Of a DNA stretch of 41,397 nt, positions 24,342-34,046 are shown one piece after another. The position numbers were made by a program, and so were the translations under genes. Within the stretch, counting starts at the first letter, position 1. Every line of letters begins with the position of its first letter. This stretch comes from CAYQQJ01 sp964515945 (GTDB lineage Bacteria; Pseudomonadota; Gammaproteobacteria; Pseudomonadales; Cellvibrionaceae), in contig CAZEWY010000005.1 in assembly GCA_964515945.1 (NCBI GenBank), forward strand, positions 1-41,397. Reading direction: 5' to 3'. The notes under the pieces are model-generated. The model saw nothing but the letters and a program-made list of their open reading frames with translations, did no database searches and was not told where the DNA came from.

Positions 24342-25577
24342 ATGACTGCGGCAAGAATTTCGCTCGACAAAGACAAAATCAAATTCGTTCTCCTGGAAGG
24401 GGTCCATCAGTCCGCGGTGGATTCACTGGCCGCCGCGGGCTATACCAATGTCGATTACCTCAAAACGGCATTGCCTGAGGATGAATTGATCGAGCGGCTG
24501 CAGGATGCCCATTTTGTCGGCCTGCGGTCACGCACCCGCCTCACCCGGCGCGTCTTCGAGAAGGCGCCCAAACTGATTGCCGCCGGCTGCTTCTGTATCG
24601 GCACCAATCAGGTTGACCTGGTGGCCGCGCAGGAACATGGCGTTGCCGTTTTCAATGCGCCCTACTCCAATACCCGCAGCGTCGCCGAGCTGGTGATCGC
24701 CCAGGCGATACTGCTGTTGCGCGACATACCCGCCAAAAATGCCGCCGCCCATCGGGGCGAGTGGCTGAAGACGGCGGAAGGTGCCCATGAAATCCGCGGC
24801 AAGACCCTGGGCATCATCGGTTACGGCGCCATCGGCAGTCAGGTCAGCGTGCTGGCTGAAAGCCTGGGCATGCGCGTGATCTTCTTCGACGTGGTCAGCA
24901 AGCTGCCCATGGGCAACGCCGCGCAATACAAGCGGCTGGAGAAACTGCTGGGCGAGTCCGATATTGTCAGCCTGCACGTACCCGAAACGCCGGCCACCAA
25001 AAACATGTTCGGCAAGGACCAGATCGCCGCCATGAAACCCGGCGCCATTCTGATGAATGCCTCCCGGGGCAGCGTCATCGATATAGACGCCCTGGCAGCT
25101 GCCCTGGAAAGCAGGCACCTTTCGGGCGCCGCCATAGACGTTTTTCCCGTCGAGCCCAGGAGCAATACCGAGGAGTTTGTCAGCCCCCTGCGCGCCTTCG
25201 ACAATGTCATACTCACGCCGCATATTGGTGGTTCCACCGTGGAAGCCCAGGAGAACATAGGGGTGGAAGTGGCGGAGAAGCTGATCAAGTACTCCGATAA
25301 CGGCACCACCACAAGCTCCGTCAACTTTCCCGAAGTCGCCCTGCCGACCCATGGCAAGATGCATCGCCTGCTGCACGTCCACAAAAACGTGCCCGGCGTG
25401 CTCACTGCCATCAACCAGATTTTCTCAAAGAACAATATCAATATCTGCGGCCAATATTTGCAGACCAATGAAAATGTCGGTTATGTGGTGGTGGACGTGG
25501 ATTCGGCCTATAGTGAAATGGCGCTACAGCAATTGAAGGAAATCCCGGGGACTATTCGGTGCCGAATCTTGTTTTGA
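24342..25577 (+). CDS. serA: D-3-phosphoglycerate dehydrogenase
   Basis: SerA oxidises 3-phosphoglycerate to 3-phosphohydroxypyruvate, the first step of serine synthesis. The product has 411 residues, as in E. coli. The NAD Rossmann motif is GYGAIG (residues 160-165). The catalytic Arg is in MNASRGSVID, the Glu is near VFPVEPRSN, and the His is in LTPHIGGSTVEAQ (near 293). A C-terminal ACT domain (about 338-411) provides serine feedback inhibition, with HVHKNVPGVLTAINQIF and the dimer end GTIRCRILF. It lies 95 bases after rpiA. Confidence 0.97.
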   Translation: MTAARISLDKDKIKFVLLEGVHQSAVDSLAAAGYTNVDYLKTALPEDELIERLQDAHFVGLRSRTRLTRRVFEKAPKLIAAGCFCIGTNQVDLVAAQEHGVAVFNAPYSNTRSVAELVIAQAILLLRDIPAKNAAAHRGEWLKTAEGAHEIRGKTLGIIGYGAIGSQVSVLAESLGMRVIFFDVVSKLPMGNAAQYKRLEKLLGESDIVSLHVPETPATKNMFGKDQIAAMKPGAILMNASRGSVIDIDALAAALESRHLSGAAIDVFPVEPRSNTEEFVSPLRAFDNVILTPHIGGSTVEAQENIGVEVAEKLIKYSDNGTTTSSVNFPEVALPTHGKMHRLLHVHKNVPGVLTAINQIFSKNNINICGQYLQTNENVGYVVVDVDSAYSEMALQQLKEIPGTIRCRILF

Positions 25578-25625
25578 CCGCGGTTTCACGATCAACCGCA
25601 ACAATAAAAAAAACGGAGATAACGA

Positions 25626-26933
25626 ATGAAGCAGGGAAGAGAAAAATCGACACAATTTTGCATCAGGCTGTTAATGATGCTGTCCGCGTGCAGCGCCCTG
25701 TTCGCGTGCGGCGGCAGCGACAATGAGCAGGGGGTCCTCTTCCCTCCGGATTCGCAGCTTCAAACGCAGTCCGGGGACTACGAGGATGTCCTGGCAAGCT
25801 GCGTTGTCCTGGAACAACTGCAGGAATCCTGCACCCTGCAGACACTGCCACTGATTGGCATGGAAACGGAAAGCCCCACGGTTGAGGACATCATGTCCCG
25901 GGTTCTGGTGTCCCACGAGTGGATGGCCATGCGTTTCGAGCAGGCTCTGAACCTCTTGCCGCCGGATATCCTCCTGTTGTTGCGGGCCACCACCGCCATT
26001 GTCATAGACGCTGATATCCGGCCGGCCTTCTATACGGCTCAAACAGGGGCCATCTACCTGGACCCCGGCTATCTGTGGCTCACTTCCAGTGAACTGGCCA
26101 CCATCAATCCTCAAGCCGATTTCAGGGCGGGTTTCAGTGATCCCCTCCAGTTCCGATCCCTCAGCCGCTATGTACGGGACGGAAACCATCTGTATCCCTT
26201 TGGTCTGCTTCAGGAAAACCCGAACAAAACCATCGACGATGTGGTTTTCCTGATCGGACAACTGCTCTACCACGAGCTGGCTCATGCCAATGATTTCCTG
26301 CCCCCCGATACCTGGGATCTGCTGGATCGAAACGCTACGGTACTGGAAGCCATTATTGCCAACGAACCCAATTTCGTAGCTCTGCACCTCCACGAATTCG
26401 ATCCGCTGACATCCGACATACTGCGCTCACTGGGCGAGGTAATGTACGAGGGGCGGGCGCCGAGCGCGGCGGACCTGGAAATCACTGCCGCCGAAGTGGG
26501 AGAGGAATTTGAACTCGACAATGCTAACGACCACTACGCCTACGCCAATGCCACACCCTACTCCTTCGAGGACAGCGCCATGCTCTTCGAGGAAGCCATG
26601 ATGAAGCGCCACTTTGACATCGACCGCGATATCGCTTTCACTCCCGCACCGTCGGACCCGCGCTACTGCAACTACTACATCATCAGCTGGGGCGTACGCA
26701 ATCGCCTCGGCGATACTGACGTCAAAGCCCGCGCACAATTGGTGGCCAATGAAATATTGCCATCCGCCTCGGCAGAGATGAGCCTGTTTTTTCAGGACTT
26801 CCCCCTACCCCAACCCCTGCCGACAGGCGTCGACTGGTGTGAACCTGTCACCATGGCTGCGCATTTTACCGGTGCCATGCAAAAAACACAGATGCGAACT
26901 TTGCCACCAGGAGATTTGCGAACGCCGCACTGA
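25626..26933 (+). CDS. Predicted lipoprotein zinc metallopeptidase with HELAH motif
   Basis: I do not recognise the family. The product has 435 residues. A lipoprotein-type signal peptide ends at SALFAC (C28), followed by a Gly/Ser-rich start of the mature protein. A zincin HExxH motif is clear: H216-E217-L-A-H220 in QLLYHELAHAND. Possible third ligands are Glu residues downstream in a helix, SFEDSAMLFEEAMM (about 313-326). A conserved-looking GAIYLDPGYLWL lies near 141-152. Cysteines near 59, 69, about 348 and about 412 could form disulfides. AACGGAGA precedes the ATG at 25626. It is 48 bases after serA on the same strand. Role is unknown; an envelope protease is a reasonable guess. Confidence 0.75.
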   Translation: MKQGREKSTQFCIRLLMMLSACSALFACGGSDNEQGVLFPPDSQLQTQSGDYEDVLASCVVLEQLQESCTLQTLPLIGMETESPTVEDIMSRVLVSHEWMAMRFEQALNLLPPDILLLLRATTAIVIDADIRPAFYTAQTGAIYLDPGYLWLTSSELATINPQADFRAGFSDPLQFRSLSRYVRDGNHLYPFGLLQENPNKTIDDVVFLIGQLLYHELAHANDFLPPDTWDLLDRNATVLEAIIANEPNFVALHLHEFDPLTSDILRSLGEVMYEGRAPSAADLEITAAEVGEEFELDNANDHYAYANATPYSFEDSAMLFEEAMMKRHFDIDRDIAFTPAPSDPRYCNYYIISWGVRNRLGDTDVKARAQLVANEILPSASAEMSLFFQDFPLPQPLPTGVDWCEPVTMAAHFTGAMQKTQMRTLPPGDLRTPH

Positions 26934-27054
26934 GGGGTGCGGCAACCTCGAACCCACCCGGTTTCTCACGACAAGTTCACATAATTCATAAACTACCCCG
27001 CGAAAGCCAGAGGCTGACCTACCCTGATAATGAGGTTTTAACAAGGTACTGAAC

Positions 27055-27972
27055 GTGATCAGAATATTCTCTTTGGGGCTCTTAGCGACCAGCCTTTTCT
27101 GGGGCGCGGCGGCCGCCGCGACAGAGCGCGATGCGAATGCCCTGCAGCTGGGCTCAGTCAGCGCCCTGGTCGCCCCTCTGGGATCGGAGGAGCCGGAGTT
27201 TGCCAAGCGCGCCGACTGGGTAATGCCCATAGCCTCCATCACCAAGCTGATGACCGCTTTGGTTGTCATGGAATCCCGGCAGCCTCTGGACGCCTGGCTG
27301 CCAGTAGTGAAGCGTGACTTCGACCCAGCGGCCAATGCCTATTCCCGCATTCGCCTGAAATCCGAGACCACCCGGCGGAACCTGCTACATGTAGCTCTGA
27401 TGTCATCGGAAAATCGCGCGGCCTACCTTCTGGCCCGCCATCACCCTGAGGGTTATACCGCTTTTATTGCGGCCATGAATGCCAAGGCCGATGAGTTGGG
27501 CATGGTGGACACTGAGTTTGTGGACTCAACAGGTTTGTCGGATGCCAATGTCTCCACCGCGCAAGATCTGTTGAAGCTGGTAAACGCGGCCTTCCAATAT
27601 CCGTTGATTCGCGAGTTATCCACCAGCCCCGGCGGGCGCATACAATTCCGTCAGCCCAAATATGGCCTGCAATACGGCAACACCAATCCGCTGGTTCACA
27701 GGGAAAGCTGGGGCGTGTTACTGAGCAAAACCGGCTACCTGACGGCCTCTGGTCGCTGCCTGGTAATGGTGGCCCAATTAGCCGGAGAACCGAGGGTTGT
27801 GGTGCTCCTGGATTCCCGAGGCACGCGAACCCCCATAGGTGATGCCGGCCGTATTCGACGCTGGCTCGAAACCGGTGTCGGCGGCACAGTTGCCGCGGCG
27901 GCGCTGGACTATGAACGGGAAAAAGCTGCCGCAAGACAACTGGCAATGAGTCAAACTGCCAATCTTGAATAA
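27055..27972 (+). CDS. pbpG: D-alanyl-D-alanine endopeptidase, PbpG/DacF-like (S11)
   Basis: This is a periplasmic low-molecular-mass penicillin-binding protein that cleaves D-Ala-mDAP cross-links in peptidoglycan. The product has 305 residues with a signal peptide (1-22). The catalytic motifs are all present: SxxK as S61-I-T-K64 in PIASITKLM, SxN as S119-E-N121, and KTG as K226-T-G228 in LSKTGYL. The length without a large C-terminal domain fits PBP7/PbpG. The start is GTG at 27055, with AAGG about 8 bases upstream. It is the last core-like gene before the AT-rich accessory block and is convergent with the halogenase, 31 bases apart. Confidence 0.92.
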   Translation: MIRIFSLGLLATSLFWGAAAAATERDANALQLGSVSALVAPLGSEEPEFAKRADWVMPIASITKLMTALVVMESRQPLDAWLPVVKRDFDPAANAYSRIRLKSETTRRNLLHVALMSSENRAAYLLARHHPEGYTAFIAAMNAKADELGMVDTEFVDSTGLSDANVSTAQDLLKLVNAAFQYPLIRELSTSPGGRIQFRQPKYGLQYGNTNPLVHRESWGVLLSKTGYLTASGRCLVMVAQLAGEPRVVVLLDSRGTRTPIGDAGRIRRWLETGVGGTVAAAALDYEREKAAARQLAMSQTANLE

Positions 27973-28003
27973 TCCCACAATCACTGCTCTATGGTTCTTT
28001 GGT

Positions 28004-29533
28004 TCAGGGAAGCCTGGAACTCGCGAATTTTTTAAGTTCAGTTAGCCATACCCGCTGCGACATCATTGATTCAGATTGACGTTTGGATTTTTCGAGATGC
28101 TCCGAAATTTTTAGCTTTGCGCGCTCCCCCACCCGTTCACTCACTACCGGTGGTCTGGTGGGGTAATTCATGCCATAAAGTACCGACAAATAGCTTTCCC
28201 TGTGAAAGAAGTCAAAAGTACTTGCGAAATCAGTGCGCTGCGGGATGGCGTACTTCCATAGCTCCAGTCGCTCTTCCAAAAGATCAGATAACCGCGCCCG
28301 TTCGGTAACATCGCGCCAAAATTGTGTATCTCTTCTATCTGAAATACAGTAATGGAGCTGGATAAAATCAAATATACGCCCCCAAATCAAGCTCACGATC
28401 TCATTAGACGATTTGGCATATAACGGAATCTCTTCTCGGCTTAAAGGGATTCTTTTGGCAATCATACCCGCACAGAAATCAGTCACAAAAAGAGACGTAG
28501 CCTCAAGAGGCTCGACAAAACCTTGAGCCAAACCAAGTGCGACGCAATTTTTTTCCCAAAACTTCTCTCTAAAACCCGCTTTCATCGGAATTTTCCGAAC
28601 ATTCGAGCCTTCAAGGTCTTTTCCGTGATACCTGGAAAATGTTCCAACCGCTTCATCATCAGTCATATACTTCGAGGAATACACAATCCCTGTGCCACGC
28701 CGTGTAGTCAGCGGAATATCCCAGATCCATCCAGCACCATGGGCCACTGTTTTGGTGTAAGGGAAAAGCTCTTCATTTTCGCCAACAGGAACCTGCAAGA
28801 CTAAGGCGCTATCCGTTAAAACGTGACTGCTTTTATCAACAAAGGGGATTTTTAATGTTTTACCAATCAACAACGACGAAAACCCGCTGCAATCAATATA
28901 AAAATCAAACTCCTCATACCCACCTGAATCATACTGAAAGCCCTTAATACTTCCATCATCATGCAGCATTACATGTTTAATGGTTTCGTGTAGATGCCTT
29001 ACGCCAAATCTCTTTTTGGCATTACTCGCCAGTAGCGCAGCAAGTTTTTGCGCATCAAAATGATATGCGTAGTTTACGAACCCTTTATAAGGCGGAGAAT
29101 CCGGTCTCTTGGGGCAACGATTCTGCTCGGCAATAAAATAGGTTTCAGAAAATTTTGAGAAATCAACTGCCTCCTTGTTTCCCAACCAATAATGCGTAAG
29201 GTCATAACCGCCGGGATAGGGGGAATCGAACGTGTGGTAATAGAAGTTGTTTTCCCCGTGCTTTTCAGAATCCATCCAGTTAGCGAACTTAATACCGGTT
29301 TTAAACGTTGCATCGCAGTTAATGAGAATGTCAGCTTCATTAATTCCAAAACTTTGCAGACTGTTACGTATAACAGGAACAGTCCCTTCCCCTACGCCGA
29401 TAGGGGGAATATCACTTGATTCAATCAATGTAATTTCAATTTCGGGGTCACGAGAAAGTTCCAGCCCCAAATGATTCGCACTAATCCAGCCAGCGTTTCC
29501 GCCACCCACAATCGCGATACGCTTTATTTTCAT
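28004..29533 (-). CDS. Flavin-dependent tryptophan-type halogenase
   Basis: FADH2-dependent halogenases make hypohalous acid at a flavin and pass it by a lysine to an aromatic substrate. The product has 509 residues. The FAD motif is GGGNAG (10-15), the catalytic Lys is K78 in FKTGIKFANW, the halogenase signature is WIWDIP (269-274), and the Glu in EPLEAT is E344. These correspond to PrnA K79 and E346, so the protein appears catalytically complete. From memory, it resembles the TonB-receptor-linked halogenases (BrvH and Xanthomonas enzymes) that act on indole-like molecules. Substrate unknown. No flavin reductase gene is nearby. The sequence is notably more AT-rich than the core genes. It is the last gene of the receptor-JmjC-halogenase run. 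Confidence 0.92.
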   Translation of the reverse strand: MKIKRIAIVGGGNAGWISANHLGLELSRDPEIEITLIESSDIPPIGVGEGTVPVIRNSLQSFGINEADILINCDATFKTGIKFANWMDSEKHGENNFYYHTFDSPYPGGYDLTHYWLGNKEAVDFSKFSETYFIAEQNRCPKRPDSPPYKGFVNYAYHFDAQKLAALLASNAKKRFGVRHLHETIKHVMLHDDGSIKGFQYDSGGYEEFDFYIDCSGFSSLLIGKTLKIPFVDKSSHVLTDSALVLQVPVGENEELFPYTKTVAHGAGWIWDIPLTTRRGTGIVYSSKYMTDDEAVGTFSRYHGKDLEGSNVRKIPMKAGFREKFWEKNCVALGLAQGFVEPLEATSLFVTDFCAGMIAKRIPLSREEIPLYAKSSNEIVSLIWGRIFDFIQLHYCISDRRDTQFWRDVTERARLSDLLEERLELWKYAIPQRTDFASTFDFFHRESYLSVLYGMNYPTRPPVVSERVGERAKLKISEHLEKSKRQSESMMSQRVWLTELKKFASSRLP

Positions 29534-29553
29534 ACTAGCTTCCAGACAGTAAG

Positions 29554-30570
29554 TTACTTTTGTAGCCTTTTTATAACATCATCTTTGAGTTTTCTCTCGG
29601 CATCAGGGGTTATCTGCCCAGCCGCATATTGGCACTGCTGGGGAATATAGGAAGCCGGATCAACGCCTTGTTTGAATAAATAGTGATCGAACATGGATCG
29701 CCATGCGTTACGCTGAGTAGACGTCAGATTTCGCATCGCCAGCATTGCCATATTTAAGCTGTCAAGCGGCGTTGGCTGTATGGCTTCTTTTGCAGCAGAA
29801 CCATTCCACCAGTAATTCATCAAACCATTCACTTTCTCCAGAGAGTCCACGTGGTGCCACCAAAGCATGGGGATAAAAATGGCATCCCCTGGATGAAGCT
29901 CCGCTGAATAGGCATTATCGAGCGCAGTCTTATACCGTGGATAGTGACTAAAATCGGGGTCATGAAGGTTAACCAGGCTAACCGGTGCGCCAGCGGGCGT
30001 GAAATTCAGCGAACCAGGGTATAAATTAGCCACTTGATCCGGCGGAAAAAGAATAAATCTTCTACGCCCTGCGACTACACAAGCAACATTATCGGAACCA
30101 TCATAATGCGCGTTCACAGTCACCTGGTTACCGACCCATAAGCGCGGCTCTATATCCGTAAAAAAAACGGAGCTATTTTCATTGATCAATCCAGGAAATA
30201 TAGAGTTTGAGGGTACACTCTGTATCGACGCAGAAGGATAAACGTCCTTGTTCATCAGCTCTAACAAGCGATCTAAAAACAGGTCTAACCGCTCATCGCC
30301 TGTGATATAGTTGACGTCGGTCATATCATCATTATAGAAGAATCTCCCCTTGATGTCGGGGTGCCCCAACAGTATCCTGGCTTTGCTACCGGTATAGAAG
30401 CGCTTTAAATAGTCAACGAAAGCCTGGGGGCTTTTTTTGGCGGCATCCACTAGCGGCCAATGCTTGGCAAAACCGCGGATCACGACAGGATGCTGGAGAG
30501 GGACTATCTCTTCGAAGAACAATCTCGCTGACAGGTCTGTATGCTCATCGATGCTTTTATAAGTGGTCAT
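29554..30570 (-). CDS. JmjC/cupin_8-type Fe(II)/2-oxoglutarate oxygenase
   Basis: The product has 338 residues. A cupin-like JmjC fold is indicated by HPVVIRGFAKHWPL near the N-terminus, the iron-binding HxD in NAHYDGSDN (H155, D157), FILFPPDQ, and the distal His in IPMLWWHHVDSL (H239). These three ligands fit an FIH-like hydroxylase, with Lys, Arg or Thr binding 2-oxoglutarate elsewhere. It starts 148 bases after the TonB receptor and ends 20 bases before the halogenase start. An AAGGTG site precedes the ATG at 30570. JmjC/cupin_8 genes often sit beside such halogenases and receptors in Xanthomonas and Caulobacter relatives. The substrate, protein or small molecule, is unknown. Confidence 0.87.
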   Translation of the reverse strand: MTTYKSIDEHTDLSARLFFEEIVPLQHPVVIRGFAKHWPLVDAAKKSPQAFVDYLKRFYTGSKARILLGHPDIKGRFFYNDDMTDVNYITGDERLDLFLDRLLELMNKDVYPSASIQSVPSNSIFPGLINENSSVFFTDIEPRLWVGNQVTVNAHYDGSDNVACVVAGRRRFILFPPDQVANLYPGSLNFTPAGAPVSLVNLHDPDFSHYPRYKTALDNAYSAELHPGDAIFIPMLWWHHVDSLEKVNGLMNYWWNGSAAKEAIQPTPLDSLNMAMLAMRNLTSTQRNAWRSMFDHYLFKQGVDPASYIPQQCQYAAGQITPDAERKLKDDVIKRLQK

Positions 30571-30658
30571 ATCATCACCTTATGCGCGACTTATTGCCCT
30601 GTAAAACCATACCCATAGCAAATTATTTGAGGTGGAAAAAGAACCTATAAACTAAAAA

Positions 30659-30693
30659 CGCGCAGCATTTCTGCTGCGCGCTCTTGTTTTTTT
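30659..30693. terminator. Hairpin between the TonB receptor and JmjC genes
   Basis: CGCGCAGC (30659-30666) and GCTGCGCG (30673-30680) form an 8-bp stem with a 6-base loop. On the minus strand (receptor direction) it is followed by GTTTTTAG, and on the plus strand by a run of seven T after a short gap. It can act as a terminator or attenuator between the receptor and the two enzymes, or as a stem protecting the receptor transcript. Confidence 0.7.
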
Positions 30694-30717
30694 CAACGCT
30701 CAATTGGAACACCCTAT

Positions 30718-33700
30718 CTAGAACGTTGCACGGACACTCAATGCGTAGCGACGATCCGTGGTAAAACTCAATGCTTCAGTCTTAACGCCCGCCTGATTCA
30801 TTTGATACCTGGTTTTGGTTTCCGTATCCAACAAGTTGCTGGCTTCAATACCTATTTTCCAGTTATCGTTGATGCTGTAGTAAAAGCTGGCATCCATCAT
30901 TCCTGAAGGCTCCGCATATGCTGGTACGTACTCTTCAGATTCACGCAAGGTCAACAGGTACTCGGAACGCCAGGTGTAAGCCAGCCGGAATGAAATATCC
31001 GCATATTCATACATACCCACGATATTCGCGTTCTGGTCTGAATAGCCTTGTAATGGTAAGCCGCTAAATACACGGAAGGTGTGCCTATTATCAGAAATTC
31101 GCGCACCATCCTCTGTAAAACCCAAAGTACCTGCTGAGACCTTATTTGGGTCCTCCAGATCGTTTTGGTCGATGTAGGTGTAGTTAAACTGCAAACCTAA
31201 GCCACCCCAGGCGCCGGGGAGAAAATCGTAGAATTGCGAATAGGAGAACTCCACCCCACGAATCGTACCTGAGCCTGTGTTAGCCGGGCCATAGGCAGAA
31301 ACGTCGTAATCCAGACCGTTATATGTGACAACCAAATCAAATTGTCTATCGCGGATAATATTATCCAGTTTTTTGTGGAAAAGACCTACGGTTAGAGACC
31401 CTGCTGGCGCGAAGTACCATTCGCTGGTCAGGTCCACGTTGATAGACTCTTCCGGCTCCAGGTATGGATTATCTGCCAGAGCCGTTAAACTTACGTCATT
31501 AAGAGCAACAACCGGGTTGTCAGGATCGCTTTGGGGCGAACTTGGGTCTTGCAGTTCAACGGTATAATCCAGGCTCAGTAGAGTGGTGTTGCGTGTATCA
31601 ACCAGGCTCGGATAGTACAAGGCTTTGGATGCGCCAAAACGCACTACTACATCATCAGTCACGCCAAAGCTCAGATTCAGACTTGGTAATACTGTGTCGT
31701 AATCAGTGCCGTCAACCGTGCTTAATGACGATTCGCCATTGGCGATATCGTACATGGCTTTATGGTCATTCTGCATAACCTCATTGCGTGAGCTACCTTC
31801 TTCGCCACGAGCCGCTGTTTGAGGATGCACTAAAGCGCCGGTAGACTCCAATTCGTAGCCCACATAACGTAAACCGACGTTACCTCGAACAGGTACCACA
31901 AAATCTGCGAACTCAAAATCGCCACGCACATAAAACTCGGTACGTTTTTCATTGGAAGAGCTGATGTTATGTGCCGCGTATGGCCCTTCAACACGGTTGG
32001 GTTTATCGGTGTAAGGCACATAGACACCTGTACAGACGCCACCATTGGCCGCGCTGCTAGTCGCATTGTGCCATCCATCTTCACAGCCCTGACGCAGTGA
32101 ATCTGCATAGTTTTTAACGAGTTCCATTCTCGGGAACAAGAAGTTATCCACATTGCCCTGCAGAACCTCACCGTTGTAATAGTCCGAGAAGTCAACACGC
32201 TCAAACAGCTCAGGCCTGTTTACGGCCGCAGCAGCTATACGGTCAGCATCAATCCAGGGCGTGCCAATGGCAGACCAACCTTCGTAATTAGTATTGCGCA
32301 CAGTTAAGTCTTTGTCTGAGTAATAAGCACCCGCCTTGACACCAGTGAAAACGCCATCCAACCCATAGCTAACGTCAAATTTAAAGCTGTCAGCTTTGGC
32401 AGTGTTGTGTTCTTCTTGCTCCATACCGGAAGCCAGGAATAGATTCGGCTCAGTTGTAATCGGATTTCCAGCAGCATCAGGAGCCCAGCCGGGGGTCATA
32501 ATGTTGTCACTTAAGTATTCAATTGTTGGACGAGAACCACGCAGGTCAAGGAAGTAAGGCGACACATTTGCAACATGACCACCGCGCGTTTGGCCCGCCA
32601 TACTGTAGTTATGCACGACTTGCTCAGAGTCGATGTGCTGGTAATCCAGCTCCACAGTTAAGCGGTCAGTTGGCCTTAAGGTCAAGTTAAATGAGGTATC
32701 TTCAACAGTGTCTTCGTTGAAATTCCAACGGCTGCGATAATTCAGAGGCACTTCGACATTCGTGCCCAACGCAATGCCCGACGTTAAAAATCCATTTTCA
32801 TCAAAAGTTCGCGGATAGCCACTTTCTGCGTCGCCAATCCAATCATGGGAGCTGGCCATAAAGCTTTTGAAGCCTTGCGCCGCCTGACCTATTTGACGCT
32901 CAGCGTACTCTAACGAAGCTTTGGAATTGATGTGCTCCAAAGTAGCAACAACAGTTTCATCGGTATTGGCCCACTGTAACGATGTGGTAAAGCCCGTGCG
33001 TTCACGATCATTTTCCGCAGTGCTCATGTGAAAAGCGGCTGGTGTATACCAGGTAACACCCTCTTCCTGACCAGTTAGCGCAGTGCCTTCATAGAGTGGA
33101 ACGTGCGCTTCCTCAGCAGTAATAATGTTGGCAGGCACACCGCCACATTCAGGCATCCAGGCCAAAGCATTCGGCACACAAGGGCCATCATATAAGCCTT
33201 CTACTGCGCCGGGGCCTGTAAGGGTACCCCATATATCCCAACTGGCCGGTGGCGTATTATCCACACCACGAGAGTGGAAGTTACCCAAACCAACACCGTC
33301 GCCACGAGTTTTATATTCGGACTGCGCGCCCGCAATCAGGAAACCGAATTTACCGGCACCGGTCTCCCAAGTATCCGAGAAAAGAGCAGAGAATGAAGGC
33401 GTCACTTCTTCACGGAAATCTCCGTAATTGGCTTTTGCGGTAAACGAAATAAGCTGCTCGTCAGAGTCAAAAGGCTTACGGGTAACCAGATTAACCGTTC
33501 CCGCAAGGCCACCTGAAATCATATCGGCAGTCTGGTTTTTAGCAACTTTCACTGCACCCAATAGCTCGGCTGGAAAATCTTCGTAACTCAGGCCACCCCA
33601 GGGATTCGCACTAAAGGCATCACGTCCGTTGATTTCACTGCGTACCCGGTCCAGACCACGTACCAGCACACTGGTGCCTTCATCGGCATAGTGCTTGGGA

Positions 33701-33990
33701 TCACTGGAGGATGCGAAGCGTTCAATGGTGACCCCGGGAATGCGTTGCAAGGCCTCGGTCACGCTCTTGTCCGGCAAGGCGCCGATATCGGACGCAGTGA
33801 TGACGTCGATGACCGTGTCAGCGTTGCGCTTGATTGCCTGCGCGGACTGTAAGCTATCCCGCATATCGCCATAAACAACGACTTCTTCGACCACGCCTTC
33901 TTCCTGAGCCAGAACGGCTGCGGGCATTGCCCCGGCAATTGCACTGCATACCGCAAGGTTGAGGAGTTTTTTATTGAATCGGTTAGACAT
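30718..33990 (-). CDS. TonB-dependent outer-membrane receptor, Xanthomonas/Caulobacter type
   Basis: This is an outer-membrane beta-barrel that takes up a ligand using TonB energy. The product has 1,090 residues. The signal peptide ends near AVLAQEE (about residue 29). A TonB box-like EEVVVYGDMRDS follows, then a plug domain with DKSVTEALQRIPGVTIERF, EGTSVLVRGLDRVR and AGTVNLVTRKPFD. A long barrel ends in an aromatic residue (SVRATF). The plug style fits the TIGR01782 group, often carbohydrate or aromatic-compound receptors. The ATG at 33990 has AAAGGA 7 bases upstream, so an upstream in-frame start is rejected. First gene of the receptor-JmjC-halogenase run. The ligand is unknown. Confidence 0.95.
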   Translation of the reverse strand: MSNRFNKKLLNLAVCSAIAGAMPAAVLAQEEGVVEEVVVYGDMRDSLQSAQAIKRNADTVIDVITASDIGALPDKSVTEALQRIPGVTIERFASSSDPKHYADEGTSVLVRGLDRVRSEINGRDAFSANPWGGLSYEDFPAELLGAVKVAKNQTADMISGGLAGTVNLVTRKPFDSDEQLISFTAKANYGDFREEVTPSFSALFSDTWETGAGKFGFLIAGAQSEYKTRGDGVGLGNFHSRGVDNTPPASWDIWGTLTGPGAVEGLYDGPCVPNALAWMPECGGVPANIITAEEAHVPLYEGTALTGQEEGVTWYTPAAFHMSTAENDRERTGFTTSLQWANTDETVVATLEHINSKASLEYAERQIGQAAQGFKSFMASSHDWIGDAESGYPRTFDENGFLTSGIALGTNVEVPLNYRSRWNFNEDTVEDTSFNLTLRPTDRLTVELDYQHIDSEQVVHNYSMAGQTRGGHVANVSPYFLDLRGSRPTIEYLSDNIMTPGWAPDAAGNPITTEPNLFLASGMEQEEHNTAKADSFKFDVSYGLDGVFTGVKAGAYYSDKDLTVRNTNYEGWSAIGTPWIDADRIAAAAVNRPELFERVDFSDYYNGEVLQGNVDNFLFPRMELVKNYADSLRQGCEDGWHNATSSAANGGVCTGVYVPYTDKPNRVEGPYAAHNISSSNEKRTEFYVRGDFEFADFVVPVRGNVGLRYVGYELESTGALVHPQTAARGEEGSSRNEVMQNDHKAMYDIANGESSLSTVDGTDYDTVLPSLNLSFGVTDDVVVRFGASKALYYPSLVDTRNTTLLSLDYTVELQDPSSPQSDPDNPVVALNDVSLTALADNPYLEPEESINVDLTSEWYFAPAGSLTVGLFHKKLDNIIRDRQFDLVVTYNGLDYDVSAYGPANTGSGTIRGVEFSYSQFYDFLPGAWGGLGLQFNYTYIDQNDLEDPNKVSAGTLGFTEDGARISDNRHTFRVFSGLPLQGYSDQNANIVGMYEYADISFRLAYTWRSEYLLTLRESEEYVPAYAEPSGMMDASFYYSINDNWKIGIEASNLLDTETKTRYQMNQAGVKTEALSFTTDRRYALSVRATF

Positions 33991-34009
33991 AAGTAATCCT
34001 TTGATTATC

Positions 34010-34024
34010 TTAGAATTATTATCA
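34010..34024 (-). promoter_or_regulatory. Fur-box-like site upstream of the TonB receptor
   Basis: Read on the minus strand this is TGATAATAATTCTAA. It agrees with the 7-1-7 Fur motif TGATAAT-n-ATTATCA at 12 of 14 positions. It is 19-34 bases before the receptor start. AT-rich sequence can imitate this motif. Confidence 0.45.
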
Positions 34025-34046
34025 TGAAAGCGCATCCGCCCGGAAT

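Noticed and set aside
33991..34035. Upstream in-frame start of the TonB receptor
   Set aside because: It would put 15 polar residues before the signal peptide and bypass the AAAGGA ribosome site.
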